From positions 1-64,000 of the forward strand of contig NZ_FQUS01000003.1 in NCBI RefSeq assembly GCF_900129315.1: DNA of 64,000 bases. Reading direction: 5' to 3'. The notes under the pieces were generated by a model. That model searched no databases. It saw only the letters and a list, made by a program, of their open reading frames with translations, and was not told where the DNA came from. Positions 24,682 to 33,869 of this stretch are shown here, in pieces. Both the position numbers and the translations under genes were made by a program. The DNA comes from Fodinibius roseus (GTDB lineage Bacteria > Bacteroidota > Rhodothermia > Balneolales > Balneolaceae). Positions within the stretch are counted from its first letter, which is position 1, and each line of letters begins with the position of its first letter.

Positions 24682-27675
24682 ATGGGAAAGACGATTCGAA
24701 CTACACTTTTGATGTTTGTTTTTCTGGTGGGTACCCTTCTGTGTACTGCCGGACCGGCCTGGGCACAACAAGTGACGGGAACCGTAACGGATGAAGAGAC
24801 AGGCGAGCCGATACCAGGGGCCAATATTTATATTTCCGAGCTGCAAACGGGAGCGGCAACCGACGCGGAAGGCAATTATGAAATATCCGTAGAGCCGGGT
24901 ACCTATTCTCTTACCGCCTCATATGTGGGGTATGAAGAATATGAGACCACTTTTTCTATTTCCGAAGGTGAAACTATGACGCTGGATATCGTATTGAGCC
25001 AGCGTGTTCAAATTGGTGAGGAATTAGTTGTGGTCGGCTATGGAACCCAGGAACGGGGCGATGTTACGGGTTCCGTATCCTCCGTCTCTGCAGAGGAACT
25101 GAATGAAGTATCCATTACCTCTATTGACCAGGGGCTGCAGGGACGAACGGCCGGAGTAACCGTCACGCAAAGCGGGACAAAACCGGGTTCGGACGCCGAA
25201 GTACGCATTCGGGGCAATCGCTCCATTAATGCCAGCAATGAACCGCTGTATGTCATAGACGGGGTGCCGATATCGGGGGGACTCCGGGATATAAATCCGG
25301 CCAGTATTCAGTCGATCGAGGTGTTGAAAGATGCTTCTGCCACGGCGATATACGGCGCCAGGGGTTCCAACGGGGTCGTTATCGTAACAACCAGCCGGGG
25401 CTATGACGGTGAATTGTCGGTGACGTACAACGGGTCCGTGGGCTTTTCTAAAGCGTTGGACAAGGTGGACCGCATGAACGGGGAAGAGTATGCGGAACTC
25501 AACCGGGAGGCCCACCGGGCGGCCGGGGAGTATACCGACGACTCCCAGTTCCTGGAGCCGGGGGAGCTGGAGAAGTTAAACAACGGGGAGTGGGTGGATT
25601 ACCAGGAGATGATTCTTGAGACCGGCGTCAGGCACAATCATAACCTGGGGATATCCGGCGGAAATGAAAATACGAGATTTCATGTCTCTTTTGGGGCCTT
25701 GCAGGAGCAGGGTATCCTTGCCCCCGAGGATTTTAGCCGTTACAATATTCAAATTAATGTGGATATGGATGTTACGGATAAACTTACCATAGGTACGACG
25801 ACCCTGGGAAGTTATAGCGTCAGAAACGGGGGGGACCGCAACTTTTACAGCGAAGCCGTTGACAATAGTCCCCTCGGATCTCCCTTCGATGAAGAGGGAA
25901 ACTTAGTCTTTCAGCCTATTAATGACGGCCAGCGCTCGAACCCGCTTATTGAGGTGCTTCCCGATACCTATGTGGATGAAGAGAAGCGGCAGCGGCTTTT
26001 GAGTAATGTTTTTGCCGAATACGACCTGCTCGACAACCTGAACTTTCGAATGAATTTTGCTCCCGATATCCGGTATGAACGGGACAGCGATTTTCAGGCT
26101 TCCCGCTCCCGCGCCCAATTTTTGGGTCCCTCTGCCGCACAAAAAGCCAATAATTTTACTTTCGAGTATACGTGGGAAAATATTATTACCTACGAAGAGA
26201 CCCTGGCGGAAGATCATAACATTGAGTTAACCGGTCTTTTCAGCATACAGGAATTTCAGACCGAATCGGATAGTATGGAGGTTCGAGGCATCCCCATTCA
26301 GGATATGCAGCATCATAATTTCGGGGCTGCCCAGGAAATTTTAGGTTCGGATACCCGCTTTGAAAAATGGAATCTGTTGTCAACCATGCTGCGAGCTAAC
26401 TATAACTATGACGACCGTTACTTGTTGACCGCGACGGGACGGGTGGATGGTTCCTCGCGCTTTGGAGATAATCACAAGTACGGGGTATTTCCCTCGATGG
26501 CTCTTTCCTGGAATATCGCCAATGAAGATTTTTTCAACAGTGAGGGATTCCTGAATGATCTCAGCTTGCGCGTCAGCTGGGGACAAACCGGTCAGACGGG
26601 CATTACTCCCTACCAGACGCTGGCTCTGTTGGACCGCACCACCTATAATTACGGGAGTGATCTGGCCTACGGGTACCAGCCTTCTCAAATCTCGAATCCC
26701 GATCTCAAGTGGGAAACCACGGCCACCACCAATATTGGGCTAAATTTCGGGATACTTGATTCTCGTATCACCGGTAGTGTGGATGTATATCAGCAAAACA
26801 CCAGCGATCTGTTGCTGCGTCGCCAGTTGCCGCCCACCAGCGGTTATGAAAGCATATTGGAAAATGTGGGCTCGACCCGCAATACGGGTATCGAAGTATC
26901 GCTTTCCACCGTAAATGTTCAGTCCTCGAGCGGGGACGGCTTTCAGTGGACTACCGACCTGAACTTTGCTTCCAACAAAGAGGAAATTGTGGAGCTCTAC
27001 GGTGGGGATGAAGATGATATCGGTAATGAGTGGTTTATTGGCGAACCGATCGATGTATTTTATGACTACGACCAGGTGGGAGTCTGGCAATCGGACGAGG
27101 AAGAGCTGGCCGCTCAGTATAATCAAATTCCCGGTGAAATTCGTGTTAAGGATGTAGACGGAGATGAACAAATAAATGCGAGTGATCGCGTGATTATCGG
27201 TCAGGAAATGCCCAAGTTTACCGGGGGAATGACCAACCGGTTCAGCTATAAGGGAGTGGATTTTTCTTTTTTCCTATACGCGAGTTTGGGTAATACAATC
27301 AACAGCGGCATCCACAATACGGCCCTGGTGGGGCGATATAACGAGCATGATGTGAACTACTGGACGCCCGACAATCCCGCAAACAGGCATCCCCGGCCGA
27401 CCATAAACAGGGAATTTCCTATTTATAACGATGCGCGCCTCTTTTTTGACGGTAGCTTTGTCAAGGTTCGAAACGTACAGCTGGGGTATAATTTCCCCCT
27501 AAATATTGTACAGAACGTGCTGGGAGCCCAGTCGCTCCGTATCTATGCCAGTGCGGATCAGCCGTTTATCTTTTCCTCCTACGTGCAGGATTACGGCGGC
27601 ATCGACCCGGAAAATCCCGGGACGGGCACCCCCGCGCGCTGGCAAATGAATTTTGGCATCAACTTAACATTTTAA
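24682..27675 (+). CDS. SusC/RagA-type TonB-dependent outer-membrane transporter
   Basis: A 997-residue TonB-linked barrel for import of oligomers bound by the SusD partner. A signal peptide (cleavage near AWA-QQ) is followed by the carboxypeptidase-regulatory-like domain (TGTVTDEETGEPIPGANIYI; about residues 30-110), the plug (VGYGTQERGDVTGSVSSV; IRGNRSINASNEPLYVIDG; ATAIYGARGSNGVVIVTT) and a barrel ending in MNFGINLTF. No extra N-terminal STN or anti-sigma-contact domain is seen, so sigma/anti-sigma control is unlikely and the LacI protein is the better candidate regulator. It lies 17 bp before susD. Confidence 0.95.
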   Translation: MGKTIRTTLLMFVFLVGTLLCTAGPAWAQQVTGTVTDEETGEPIPGANIYISELQTGAATDAEGNYEISVEPGTYSLTASYVGYEEYETTFSISEGETMTLDIVLSQRVQIGEELVVVGYGTQERGDVTGSVSSVSAEELNEVSITSIDQGLQGRTAGVTVTQSGTKPGSDAEVRIRGNRSINASNEPLYVIDGVPISGGLRDINPASIQSIEVLKDASATAIYGARGSNGVVIVTTSRGYDGELSVTYNGSVGFSKALDKVDRMNGEEYAELNREAHRAAGEYTDDSQFLEPGELEKLNNGEWVDYQEMILETGVRHNHNLGISGGNENTRFHVSFGALQEQGILAPEDFSRYNIQINVDMDVTDKLTIGTTTLGSYSVRNGGDRNFYSEAVDNSPLGSPFDEEGNLVFQPINDGQRSNPLIEVLPDTYVDEEKRQRLLSNVFAEYDLLDNLNFRMNFAPDIRYERDSDFQASRSRAQFLGPSAAQKANNFTFEYTWENIITYEETLAEDHNIELTGLFSIQEFQTESDSMEVRGIPIQDMQHHNFGAAQEILGSDTRFEKWNLLSTMLRANYNYDDRYLLTATGRVDGSSRFGDNHKYGVFPSMALSWNIANEDFFNSEGFLNDLSLRVSWGQTGQTGITPYQTLALLDRTTYNYGSDLAYGYQPSQISNPDLKWETTATTNIGLNFGILDSRITGSVDVYQQNTSDLLLRRQLPPTSGYESILENVGSTRNTGIEVSLSTVNVQSSSGDGFQWTTDLNFASNKEEIVELYGGDEDDIGNEWFIGEPIDVFYDYDQVGVWQSDEEELAAQYNQIPGEIRVKDVDGDEQINASDRVIIGQEMPKFTGGMTNRFSYKGVDFSFFLYASLGNTINSGIHNTALVGRYNEHDVNYWTPDNPANRHPRPTINREFPIYNDARLFFDGSFVKVRNVQLGYNFPLNIVQNVLGAQSLRIYASADQPFIFSSYVQDYGGIDPENPGTGTPARWQMNFGINLTF

Positions 27676-27692
27676 CACAACCGGATGACATT

Positions 27693-29375
27693 ATGTATAA
27701 GTATTTTAGAATAATCACTTTGGTAATGATAGCTGGGTTGTTTGTTTCATGCTCTGACTTCCTGCAGGAGGAGGTGCATACCCAGGTAAGCGACACGCGC
27801 TATAATACACCGGACGGCTTCAATGAAGCGGTGAATGCGGCTTATTACCCCCTGCGGAGTTTTTACGGTACCGAACAGGGACTGACGGCCACGGTCTTCG
27901 GGACCGACACCTATCGCGAAGGCGCTGACGGCGATTTTAAGTATATGAATCGCTACAGCAACGAGCTCGATGCTTTCGATGATATCAGCGATTGGATATG
28001 GCAAAACATGTATGAGGGAATCAATATTACCAATACCGTCATTGCACGGGCCGGGGCCGGGGTCGAAGGGGTAAGCCAGGAAGAGGCGACCCGGCGATCT
28101 GCCGAGGCCCGGTTTCTGCGTGGCCACTATTACTTTATTTTGGTACAGCTGTTCGGTCCGGTCCATCTGACCACCGAGGAAACAGAGGGGGTGGAGCTCG
28201 AGGCTTCCCGGGCACCCGTCGGTCAGGTATATGACCAGATCATTTCAGACCTGGAATTTGCCATTGCCAACCTGCCCGTCGAGGCGGAACAGTACGGGAG
28301 AGCTACAAAACCCGCTTCCGAACATTTGCTGGCCCGCGTTTATTTAACCCGGGCCACCTCTGATGCGGCCGGATCGGATGATTATCAACAGGCGGCCAAC
28401 CTGGCGGAGACGGTGATCAACGATTATAGCTTTGAACTGCTGGAGGATTTCGCCGATGTCCATGCCGTCGGCAACGAGCGAAACGCGGAAGTGATTTGGG
28501 CGGTACAGTTTTCTGACAATCCGCTGGCCAATGAGTCGGCGGATGACAAGAACGGGAATTCATCTCATCTCTATTTTAACTTTCCGTATGACCAGGAGCC
28601 CGGCTTATTTCGAACAGTGGAATTCGGAAGGCCTTTTCGCCGGTTCCGTCCCACCCAGTTTACCACCCAGGAGATGTTTAACCTGGATGACCGGGAGGTC
28701 GATTCGCGATATAAGAAATCCTTTAAGGATGCTTTCCGGGTTATCGATCCCGGTACGTATGAAATAGATGGCGTCCAAAAGGATCTTGCTGAAGGTGATA
28801 CCGCGATCTGGTTCCCGGGATACAATATGCCGTTGGCCGAACAGCAGGAAAAAGATATGCAGGTTATTACCCCGGAAGAGTATAATTCTATTAATTTTCC
28901 TCCGCTTTGGAAGCATATGGATCCCAATCGCGCCGGCGTGAATGTCACGGCGGGATCGCGGGACTGGCTTGCTTTTCGTCTTGCCGAAACCCACCTGATC
29001 GCGGCTGAAGCCTATTTCTATATGGAAGGGCCGACCTCTGTTAATGCGATCGATCATTTGAATGCCGTTAGAGTGCGGGCCGCATGGCCGGGGGAAGAGG
29101 CGACAGTTACCGCCCGAACGCCCCAGGCGCTTACAAGCGAAGGAATCGACTTTATCCTGGATGAGCGGGGCCGGGAGCTGCTGGGGGAAGGGTTCCGCTG
29201 GTTTGACCTGGTGCGTACCGATAAGCTCCTGGAACGGGCGAAGGCACACAATCCCGATGTTGTAGCACCGCTGGGTAATTTGCAGGAGTTCCATAAGCTA
29301 CGGCCGATCCCCCAGGCCCAGATCGACCGTACGGAGGGCGGCAGCGATGCCTTCCCGCAAAATCCGGGATACTGA
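27693..29375 (+). CDS. SusD/RagB-family nutrient-binding lipoprotein
   Basis: A 560-residue surface lipoprotein that lids the SusC barrel and binds the incoming substrate. The signal ends in a lipobox (GLFVSCSDFLQEE). TPR-like helices follow, including EARFLRGHYYFILVQLFGPV, where the RaxxY-type segment is characteristic of the family, and the C terminus has ILDERGRELLGEGFRWFDLVR and the usual PIPQAQID ending. It forms an operon with susC. Substrate cannot be predicted; no glycoside hydrolase, sulfatase or peptidase lies next to the pair. Confidence 0.95.
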   Translation: MYKYFRIITLVMIAGLFVSCSDFLQEEVHTQVSDTRYNTPDGFNEAVNAAYYPLRSFYGTEQGLTATVFGTDTYREGADGDFKYMNRYSNELDAFDDISDWIWQNMYEGINITNTVIARAGAGVEGVSQEEATRRSAEARFLRGHYYFILVQLFGPVHLTTEETEGVELEASRAPVGQVYDQIISDLEFAIANLPVEAEQYGRATKPASEHLLARVYLTRATSDAAGSDDYQQAANLAETVINDYSFELLEDFADVHAVGNERNAEVIWAVQFSDNPLANESADDKNGNSSHLYFNFPYDQEPGLFRTVEFGRPFRRFRPTQFTTQEMFNLDDREVDSRYKKSFKDAFRVIDPGTYEIDGVQKDLAEGDTAIWFPGYNMPLAEQQEKDMQVITPEEYNSINFPPLWKHMDPNRAGVNVTAGSRDWLAFRLAETHLIAAEAYFYMEGPTSVNAIDHLNAVRVRAAWPGEEATVTARTPQALTSEGIDFILDERGRELLGEGFRWFDLVRTDKLLERAKAHNPDVVAPLGNLQEFHKLRPIPQAQIDRTEGGSDAFPQNPGY

Positions 29376-29687
29376 TACCAACAAAGGGTAGTATAATATA
29401 ACAAACCTGCTGGCTGGCTTTAAAAGGCCGGCCGGTTTGGTTTTATAGAGAATACTATTTTTAGTAAGCAGTGTATCAGCTACCGGAGATTGCTGGTTTT
29501 AATTCCACGTCAAGAGGATATTTTTAAATTGGTATATTTCGGATCTTTATGGTTTGAAACTTGTTGCCTGTTATTTGTGGGCTTCCAAATCCCACAAAAC
29601 ATTTGCCGTTTCGCAATATAAACGATATCCTCTTAGCCTCTGTTTATGACAGTGAACGTGAAGTAATTCCAAATAAAATAGATACCA
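29376..29687. other. Intergenic region after susD
   Basis: A terminator hairpin lies at 29403-29445. Further on is a pair of distant inverted 10-mers, AAGAGGATAT (29512-29521) and ATATCCTCTT (29625-29634), enclosing a second hairpin TTTGTGGG/CCCACAAA (29574-29581 with 29591-29598). The 123-bp nested structure could be a small element or a leader for the next gene. No coding frame. Confidence 0.4.
29403..29445 (+). terminator. Intrinsic terminator after susD
   Basis: AAACC..TGGCTGGC pairs with GCCGGCC..GGTTTGG across a TTTAAAAG loop. It is an imperfect GC-rich stem followed by TTTTA, 27 bp after the susD stop. Confidence 0.7.
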
Positions 29688-30059
29688 ATGAAATTAGTTG
29701 ATCCCTCCGGTAACGAGGTCACAAGTAAAGAGAATAAAGACGCCAAAGAGCTGGAACAGCAGATGTCCAAAAAGATCGAAGCACTGCTTGAGCCGGTCAT
29801 GAATAAGGTGAAATTGTCCGGCGCGCAAATTCCACAACAGCAGCTCATGCAACTCAGCTCAGCGGCACAGCAGATGCTGTTTAACCGCATGATCTATAAT
29901 TTGCTGCAAAAGATCGGTATTGAAGATATCGACGAAGTGCTTACGGAGGACGATGTTGAAGAGCTCTCCACCTCCCTGAAAAACCAGGTGAAGATGGTGG
30001 ACAGCAACGATATGAAAGAGCAAATGCAGCAGATGCAGCAGCCGGATACGGAAAGTTAA
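29688..30059 (+). CDS. Small conserved-looking helical protein, function unknown
   Basis: A 123-residue acidic protein with no signal peptide or membrane segment. It is rich in Gln, Glu, Lys, Leu and Met and should be largely alpha-helical; the central segment (LMQLSSAAQQMLFNRMIYNLLQKIG) could form a helical bundle, and the C-terminal tail is Gln/Met-rich (KEQMQQMQQPDTES). I do not recognise a family. The start at 29688 gives MKLVDPSGNE with no clear ribosome-binding site. It converges with queA across a hairpin. Codon use looks like that of the neighbouring genes, so I take it as real. Confidence 0.65.
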   Translation: MKLVDPSGNEVTSKENKDAKELEQQMSKKIEALLEPVMNKVKLSGAQIPQQQLMQLSSAAQQMLFNRMIYNLLQKIGIEDIDEVLTEDDVEELSTSLKNQVKMVDSNDMKEQMQQMQQPDTES

Positions 30060-30136
30060 GTGAGGTCCGTTTCGGGCTGGTTGAGGCTGAAATTCAGAAA
30101 GTTGAGCAGATATAGATCCGCAAGGGGTCAGGTATT

Positions 30137-30158
30137 GGTAAGGCTTCGCGGCCTTGCC
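30137..30158. terminator. Hairpin between the small protein gene and queA
   Basis: GGTAAGGC (30137-30144) pairs with GCCTTGCC (30151-30158), including one G-T wobble, around a TTCGCG loop. A CTCTTTTG stretch follows a few bases later. It lies between convergent genes, so a shared terminator is likely. Confidence 0.45.
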
Positions 30159-30259
30159 GGGGCTCTTTTGTGGCATCCTGGGGACAGGAGCTTTTAAAAG
30201 GGGATAACGTGGATTGTCCGATGCTCATTTGGCCTTGGTGATCGGCTCTCAGAGCGGAA

Positions 30260-31261
30260 TCACAAGATCAGCATGGCGTCCCCAAAGGAGTAGAAGCGAT
30301 ACTGTTCGTCTATGGCATGCTGGTAGATATGTCTCATTTCCTCAAAGCCGGTGAAAGCGGCCACCAGCATCAGCAGAGTACTTTTGGGCAGGTGAAAGTT
30401 AGTGATGAGGGCATCGACGGCCTTAAAGCTGTAACCCGGACGAATGAAGATATCGGTGTCCATAGCGGTCGGGGTAAACCGATCGTTTTGTTGGAGGCAT
30501 GTTTCCAAAACCCGCACGCTGGTGGTGCCGACGGCCGTAAGATGATCGGCCTGGTTCAGCTGCCGGGCGGTTTTGGGGGTGAGCCTGAACCATTCGGAGT
30601 GCATGGTATGTTCTTCAATAGTCTCCGTTTTGACCGGTGCGAAGGTCCCCAGTCCCACATGAAGGGTAACTTCGGCCTTTAATATCCCTGAATCCTGGAT
30701 TTCGGAGAGCAGCTCATCCGTAAAATGAAGTCCCGCCGTAGGCGCGGCCTTGCTTCCCGAATCGCGGGCATACACGGTTTGATACTCTTCCGACAGCGAT
30801 TCGTCTTGCTCGATATAAGGGGGAAAAGGGGTGTATTTATAGTGATCATAGACCTCCTCATTGAGAGGCGGGCGAAGCCGCAGCGTACGGATGCCTTCCT
30901 TATCGATATCCACGACCGTAGCGGAAATCCTGTCGGTAAGCGAAAGCGTCCGCCCCTTTTGGAATTTTTTGCCGGGACGCACGAGCGCGCGAACCGTCGT
31001 GTCATTGGCGGCATCCAGAATGAAAATCTCTTTTTTCCCGTCCTCGAACAGCAGGCGACATTTTTCAACCTTGCTGTTATTGAGCACAAGCGTGGTATCC
31101 CCCGGCAGGTAATTCCGAAGATTGTAAAAAACAGCATCTGTGATGGTTCCCGTGCTTCGGTCATAGACCAGCAAGCGGGCATGATCACGCGGCTGAGCCG
31201 GCTGCTGGGCAATCAGTTTCTCCGGGAGATCATAATCAAAATCCGAAAGCGTATAATTCAT
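30260..31261 (-). CDS. queA: tRNA preQ1-34 S-adenosylmethionine ribosyltransferase-isomerase
   Basis: QueA transfers and isomerises the ribosyl part of SAM onto 7-aminomethyl-7-deazaguanine in tRNA, giving epoxyqueuosine. The 333 residues show the full family signature: SDFDYDLPEKLIAQQPAQPRD at the N terminus, NNSKV, GLHFT in the catalytic region (TAGLHFTDELL), HVGLGTF, HSEW, GTTSVRVLE, LITNFHLPKSTLLMLVAAF and YSFGDAMLI at the end. No other queuosine gene is adjacent. The gene ends against a convergent small gene. A copy of the dispersed palindromic element lies just upstream of the start (31285-31456). Confidence 0.96.
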   Translation of the reverse strand: MNYTLSDFDYDLPEKLIAQQPAQPRDHARLLVYDRSTGTITDAVFYNLRNYLPGDTTLVLNNSKVEKCRLLFEDGKKEIFILDAANDTTVRALVRPGKKFQKGRTLSLTDRISATVVDIDKEGIRTLRLRPPLNEEVYDHYKYTPFPPYIEQDESLSEEYQTVYARDSGSKAAPTAGLHFTDELLSEIQDSGILKAEVTLHVGLGTFAPVKTETIEEHTMHSEWFRLTPKTARQLNQADHLTAVGTTSVRVLETCLQQNDRFTPTAMDTDIFIRPGYSFKAVDALITNFHLPKSTLLMLVAAFTGFEEMRHIYQHAIDEQYRFYSFGDAMLIL

Positions 31262-31284
31262 AGTACAAATTGTGGATATATAGA

Positions 31285-31456
31285 GCTTTTACAAAAGCGT
31301 TCTTTTGGCCAATCTCTGCATTTTAGCGAATGTAACATCCATTTTTCCTTCGCCTCCTTCACGACCAAATTTCCCGGTGACTAATCCGGGTTATTGTGTT
31401 GCAGTCTTTGATTCGCTGAGGGATGGATATCGACCAGAATCCCTGGTTTTAAAGCC
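31285..31456 (+). repeat. Dispersed palindromic element, copy 2 (enlarged)
   Basis: The left end GCTTTTACAAAAGCG (31285-31299) is inverted to CCCTGGTTTTAAAGCC (31441-31456). The inner stem AGCGAAT pairs with ATTCGCT. Compared with the other copies, about 30-40 bp of extra sequence lies between the inner arms. It is in the 431-bp gap between queA and dinB (31262-31692); the rest of that gap shows nothing recognisable. Confidence 0.7.
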
Positions 31457-31692
31457 CTCAGATGATAAACAGGGAAATGGTCTCTGCGGTGGAAGGTAAG
31501 CACAGAATGGCACAGAGGAAACCTTTGATTGGAAGATAAACGGGCAATCTGTGTCAGCTTGAGCACCACGCCGGGGACCGGTTACCGCCGGGGTGAGCGC
31601 TTCCTATTAGAAACACACGCTGTTTATCGGCACGGTGATCATGTTTTTAATAGCAGTCTTCTTCGGATGATATGTGACTCAATATTCAACAC

Positions 31693-32781
31693 TTACGACT
31701 CAAAAGGAATCTCCAGCTGTTTGTAATGTCCTTTTTCGCTTAGGTTTAAGTTCGAGAGGGTGATGCCCAGGAGCCGCACCCTGCGATTACCCGTCTCCGT
31801 CTCCTCAAGCAGCTGAATGACAGTCCGGGCAATGTCGTCCGCTTTGTCAATATAGTGGTTGAAGGAAGTGCTGCGTGTGACGGTTTCAAAATCGGCGTAG
31901 CGCACCTTGAGGGTTACCGTCTTGCCTGCCGCCTGTTTGTCCTGCATGCTTTCGGCTACTTTGCCGGCCAGTTCAGTGAGAAAGTTGTGAATCCAGTTGA
32001 GGTCGTCGATATCTTCCGAAAAGGTGCGTTCTTTGCCAATGGACTTGCGAATACGATCTGTTTTCACCTCCCGGTGGTCGATACCGCGAACAATACGATA
32101 ATAATGGCGCCCGACTTTCCCGAACTTTTCAATCAGATCAAGTTCCGACCATTCTCTCAAATCTTTGCCGGTATAAATGCCCAGGGAATGCATCTTTGAC
32201 TTGGTTGCATCCCCTACGCCATGAAACGTCCCGATCTTGAGTTCGGCTAAAAAGTCTTCTGCCTCTTCAGGTAATATGACCGAAAGTCCGTCGGGTTTTT
32301 CAAGGTCGGAAGCTATTTTGGCAAGAAATTTATTATGTCCCACGCCGGCAGATGCGGTGAGGCCGGTCTCTTTTTTGATTCGCTCCCGGATCTTCCGGGC
32401 AATAAGGGTAGCCGAAGGCAATCCGATATGATTTTCAGTGACGTCAAGGTAGGCTTCATCGAGCGACAGAGGTTCTACCAGGTCGGTATATTCAAAAAAA
32501 ATATCCCGTATTTGGGTGGAAATTTTTCGATATACCTCGAAACGAGGTTTTACGAACACGGCGTGGGGACACAGCCGTATCGCCTGGGCGGCGGGCATCG
32601 CGGAATGAACCCCGAATTTGCGCACCTCGTAGCTTGCTGCGGCTACTACCCCGCGACCTTCGGGAGAGCCTCCCACGACCAGCGGTTTCCCGCGATACTC
32701 CGGAAAATCGCGCTGCTCTACGGAAGCATAGAACGCATCCATGTCGATATGGATGATTTTACGGATTGAGTCTTCGCTCAT
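31693..32781 (-). CDS. dinB: DNA polymerase IV (Y-family)
   Basis: A 362-residue error-prone translesion polymerase. Motif I IIHIDMDAFYASVEQRD carries the first metal-binding Asp pair, and the second acidic motif is SLDEAYLDVTEN. The thumb HhH region (GIGTFHGVGDATKSKMHSLGI-like) and little-finger domain follow. The C terminus lacks the canonical beta-clamp QLVLGL peptide and instead ends YKQLEIPFES, which may be a variant clamp motif. No LexA or other SOS site was recognised upstream. Confidence 0.95.
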   Translation of the reverse strand: MSEDSIRKIIHIDMDAFYASVEQRDFPEYRGKPLVVGGSPEGRGVVAAASYEVRKFGVHSAMPAAQAIRLCPHAVFVKPRFEVYRKISTQIRDIFFEYTDLVEPLSLDEAYLDVTENHIGLPSATLIARKIRERIKKETGLTASAGVGHNKFLAKIASDLEKPDGLSVILPEEAEDFLAELKIGTFHGVGDATKSKMHSLGIYTGKDLREWSELDLIEKFGKVGRHYYRIVRGIDHREVKTDRIRKSIGKERTFSEDIDDLNWIHNFLTELAGKVAESMQDKQAAGKTVTLKVRYADFETVTRSTSFNHYIDKADDIARTVIQLLEETETGNRRVRLLGITLSNLNLSEKGHYKQLEIPFES

Positions 32782-32949
32782 AATATTTTAGTGCTAAAGA
32801 GTAATTGATGTCGCGTTCATTCCTATTTTAGCTTCGGGTCATTTATCCACCACTTGCCATGGAAGATCTGAATATTAGGATTCCAAAATCACCAAAAAAA
32901 AGTTATTTTCCGTCTCTGTAAATTTTAATGATAAAACAATATAAGTTAA

Positions 32950-33210
32950 ATGGAAGTTTTAGATGGAACCACCATTTTTTGGCTGTTTGCGCTCGGTTTG
33001 CTCGTAGGAGGCGCGGTAAAATTAGTAATGTGGAATACAACGGTGAACCTGGTATCAAATCTTGTTGCGGGGGTAATGGGTTCGGTTGTGGTGGGAGGAC
33101 TCACGGCAGCGCTTCAGTTGCCCGGGGGATTGCTTTTTGCATTTGTAGGCAGCCTTTCTATTCTTTTTATCCTGAATGTCTTTCATATGGAGAGCCAAAA
33201 GGCACACTGA
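32950..33210 (+). CDS. Small three-helix membrane protein (paralogue A)
   Basis: An 86-residue integral membrane protein with three hydrophobic segments (about residues 8-27, 34-56 and 58-78), rich in Gly, Val and Leu. The pattern resembles GlsB/YeaQ/YmgE-type or related small membrane proteins, but I cannot assign a family with confidence. It is followed after 78 bp by a clear paralogue, the shared opening being FWxxAxGLxxG and the shared last helix LFxxNxF. Function unknown; membrane stress response is a guess. Confidence 0.68.
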   Translation: MEVLDGTTIFWLFALGLLVGGAVKLVMWNTTVNLVSNLVAGVMGSVVVGGLTAALQLPGGLLFAFVGSLSILFILNVFHMESQKAH

Positions 33211-33288
33211 CAGGGGAATATCGGGGAACCCTGAAGCACAATATTACATTTAAAAAGACAGGTGTAATCTTAAAAAAGGGATAACCGT

Positions 33289-33540
33289 ATGGTACCTTCG
33301 TTTGGTGCACAACTGTTTTGGATGATTGCGATAGGCTTAATACTGGGCTATGCCAGCTACTTCGTTTTCATAAAGTACAGCATTCGCCTCGGCTTAAGTA
33401 TCTCCCTGGGCACCCTTGGAGCCGTACTCATTGGGGGTATCGCCTACTATTTTGCCTTTGACCTGCCCTTGATGTATTCGATTTTAGGAGCCGTTACGTT
33501 CCTGTTTATAGCAAATGCTTTTCTTTCACAGGAAGGATAG
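33289..33540 (+). CDS. Small three-helix membrane protein (paralogue B)
   Basis: An 83-residue membrane protein aligned end to end with its upstream neighbour: FWMIAIGLILG against FWLFALGLLVG, GAVLIGGI against GSVVVGGL, and VTFLFIANAF against LSILFILNVF. The two probably arose by tandem duplication and may form hetero-oligomers. A strong hairpin terminator follows at 33647-33680. No family name is assigned. Confidence 0.68.
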   Translation: MVPSFGAQLFWMIAIGLILGYASYFVFIKYSIRLGLSISLGTLGAVLIGGIAYYFAFDLPLMYSILGAVTFLFIANAFLSQEG

Positions 33541-33869
33541 GTACGGCTAAAGAGTTATTGAACAATTTTTAAATTTTTTGGAATTCATGTTGGCATCTTA
33601 CCACAATTTTTTTAAGATTACTTTCAGGGATTGTGATGAGGTGTACAAAAAGGACTCCGGCATATGTTGGAGTCCTTTTTATTTTTCGTCTATTCACTTC
33701 CTGTACCTTACAGCCTCCACCGCATGGGAAAACAATGGCAATATGCCGGGCATCTCCGGGTTGTATTCTCAATTATAGCGTTGAATGATTATTGAAACTC
33801 TCTTAGCTTTTGTAAAGCGATGTCATTCCTCGTTTATTTATAAAAAAACTGAAAAAAACGGAGGCTTTT
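33541..33869. other. Non-coding gap after the small membrane pair
   Basis: Apart from the terminator hairpin at 33647-33680, I see nothing specific in these 329 bp. Short frames overlapping the hairpin on both strands are spurious. Confidence 0.4.
33647..33680. terminator. Intrinsic terminator
   Basis: AAAAAGGACTCC (33647-33658) pairs perfectly with GGAGTCCTTTTT (33669-33680), loop 10 nt, with a further T-rich tail. It probably ends the small membrane protein transcript. Confidence 0.85.

Noticed and set aside
33578-33778. Short frames on both strands at the terminator after the small membrane genes
   Set aside because: They are translations of a palindromic terminator.
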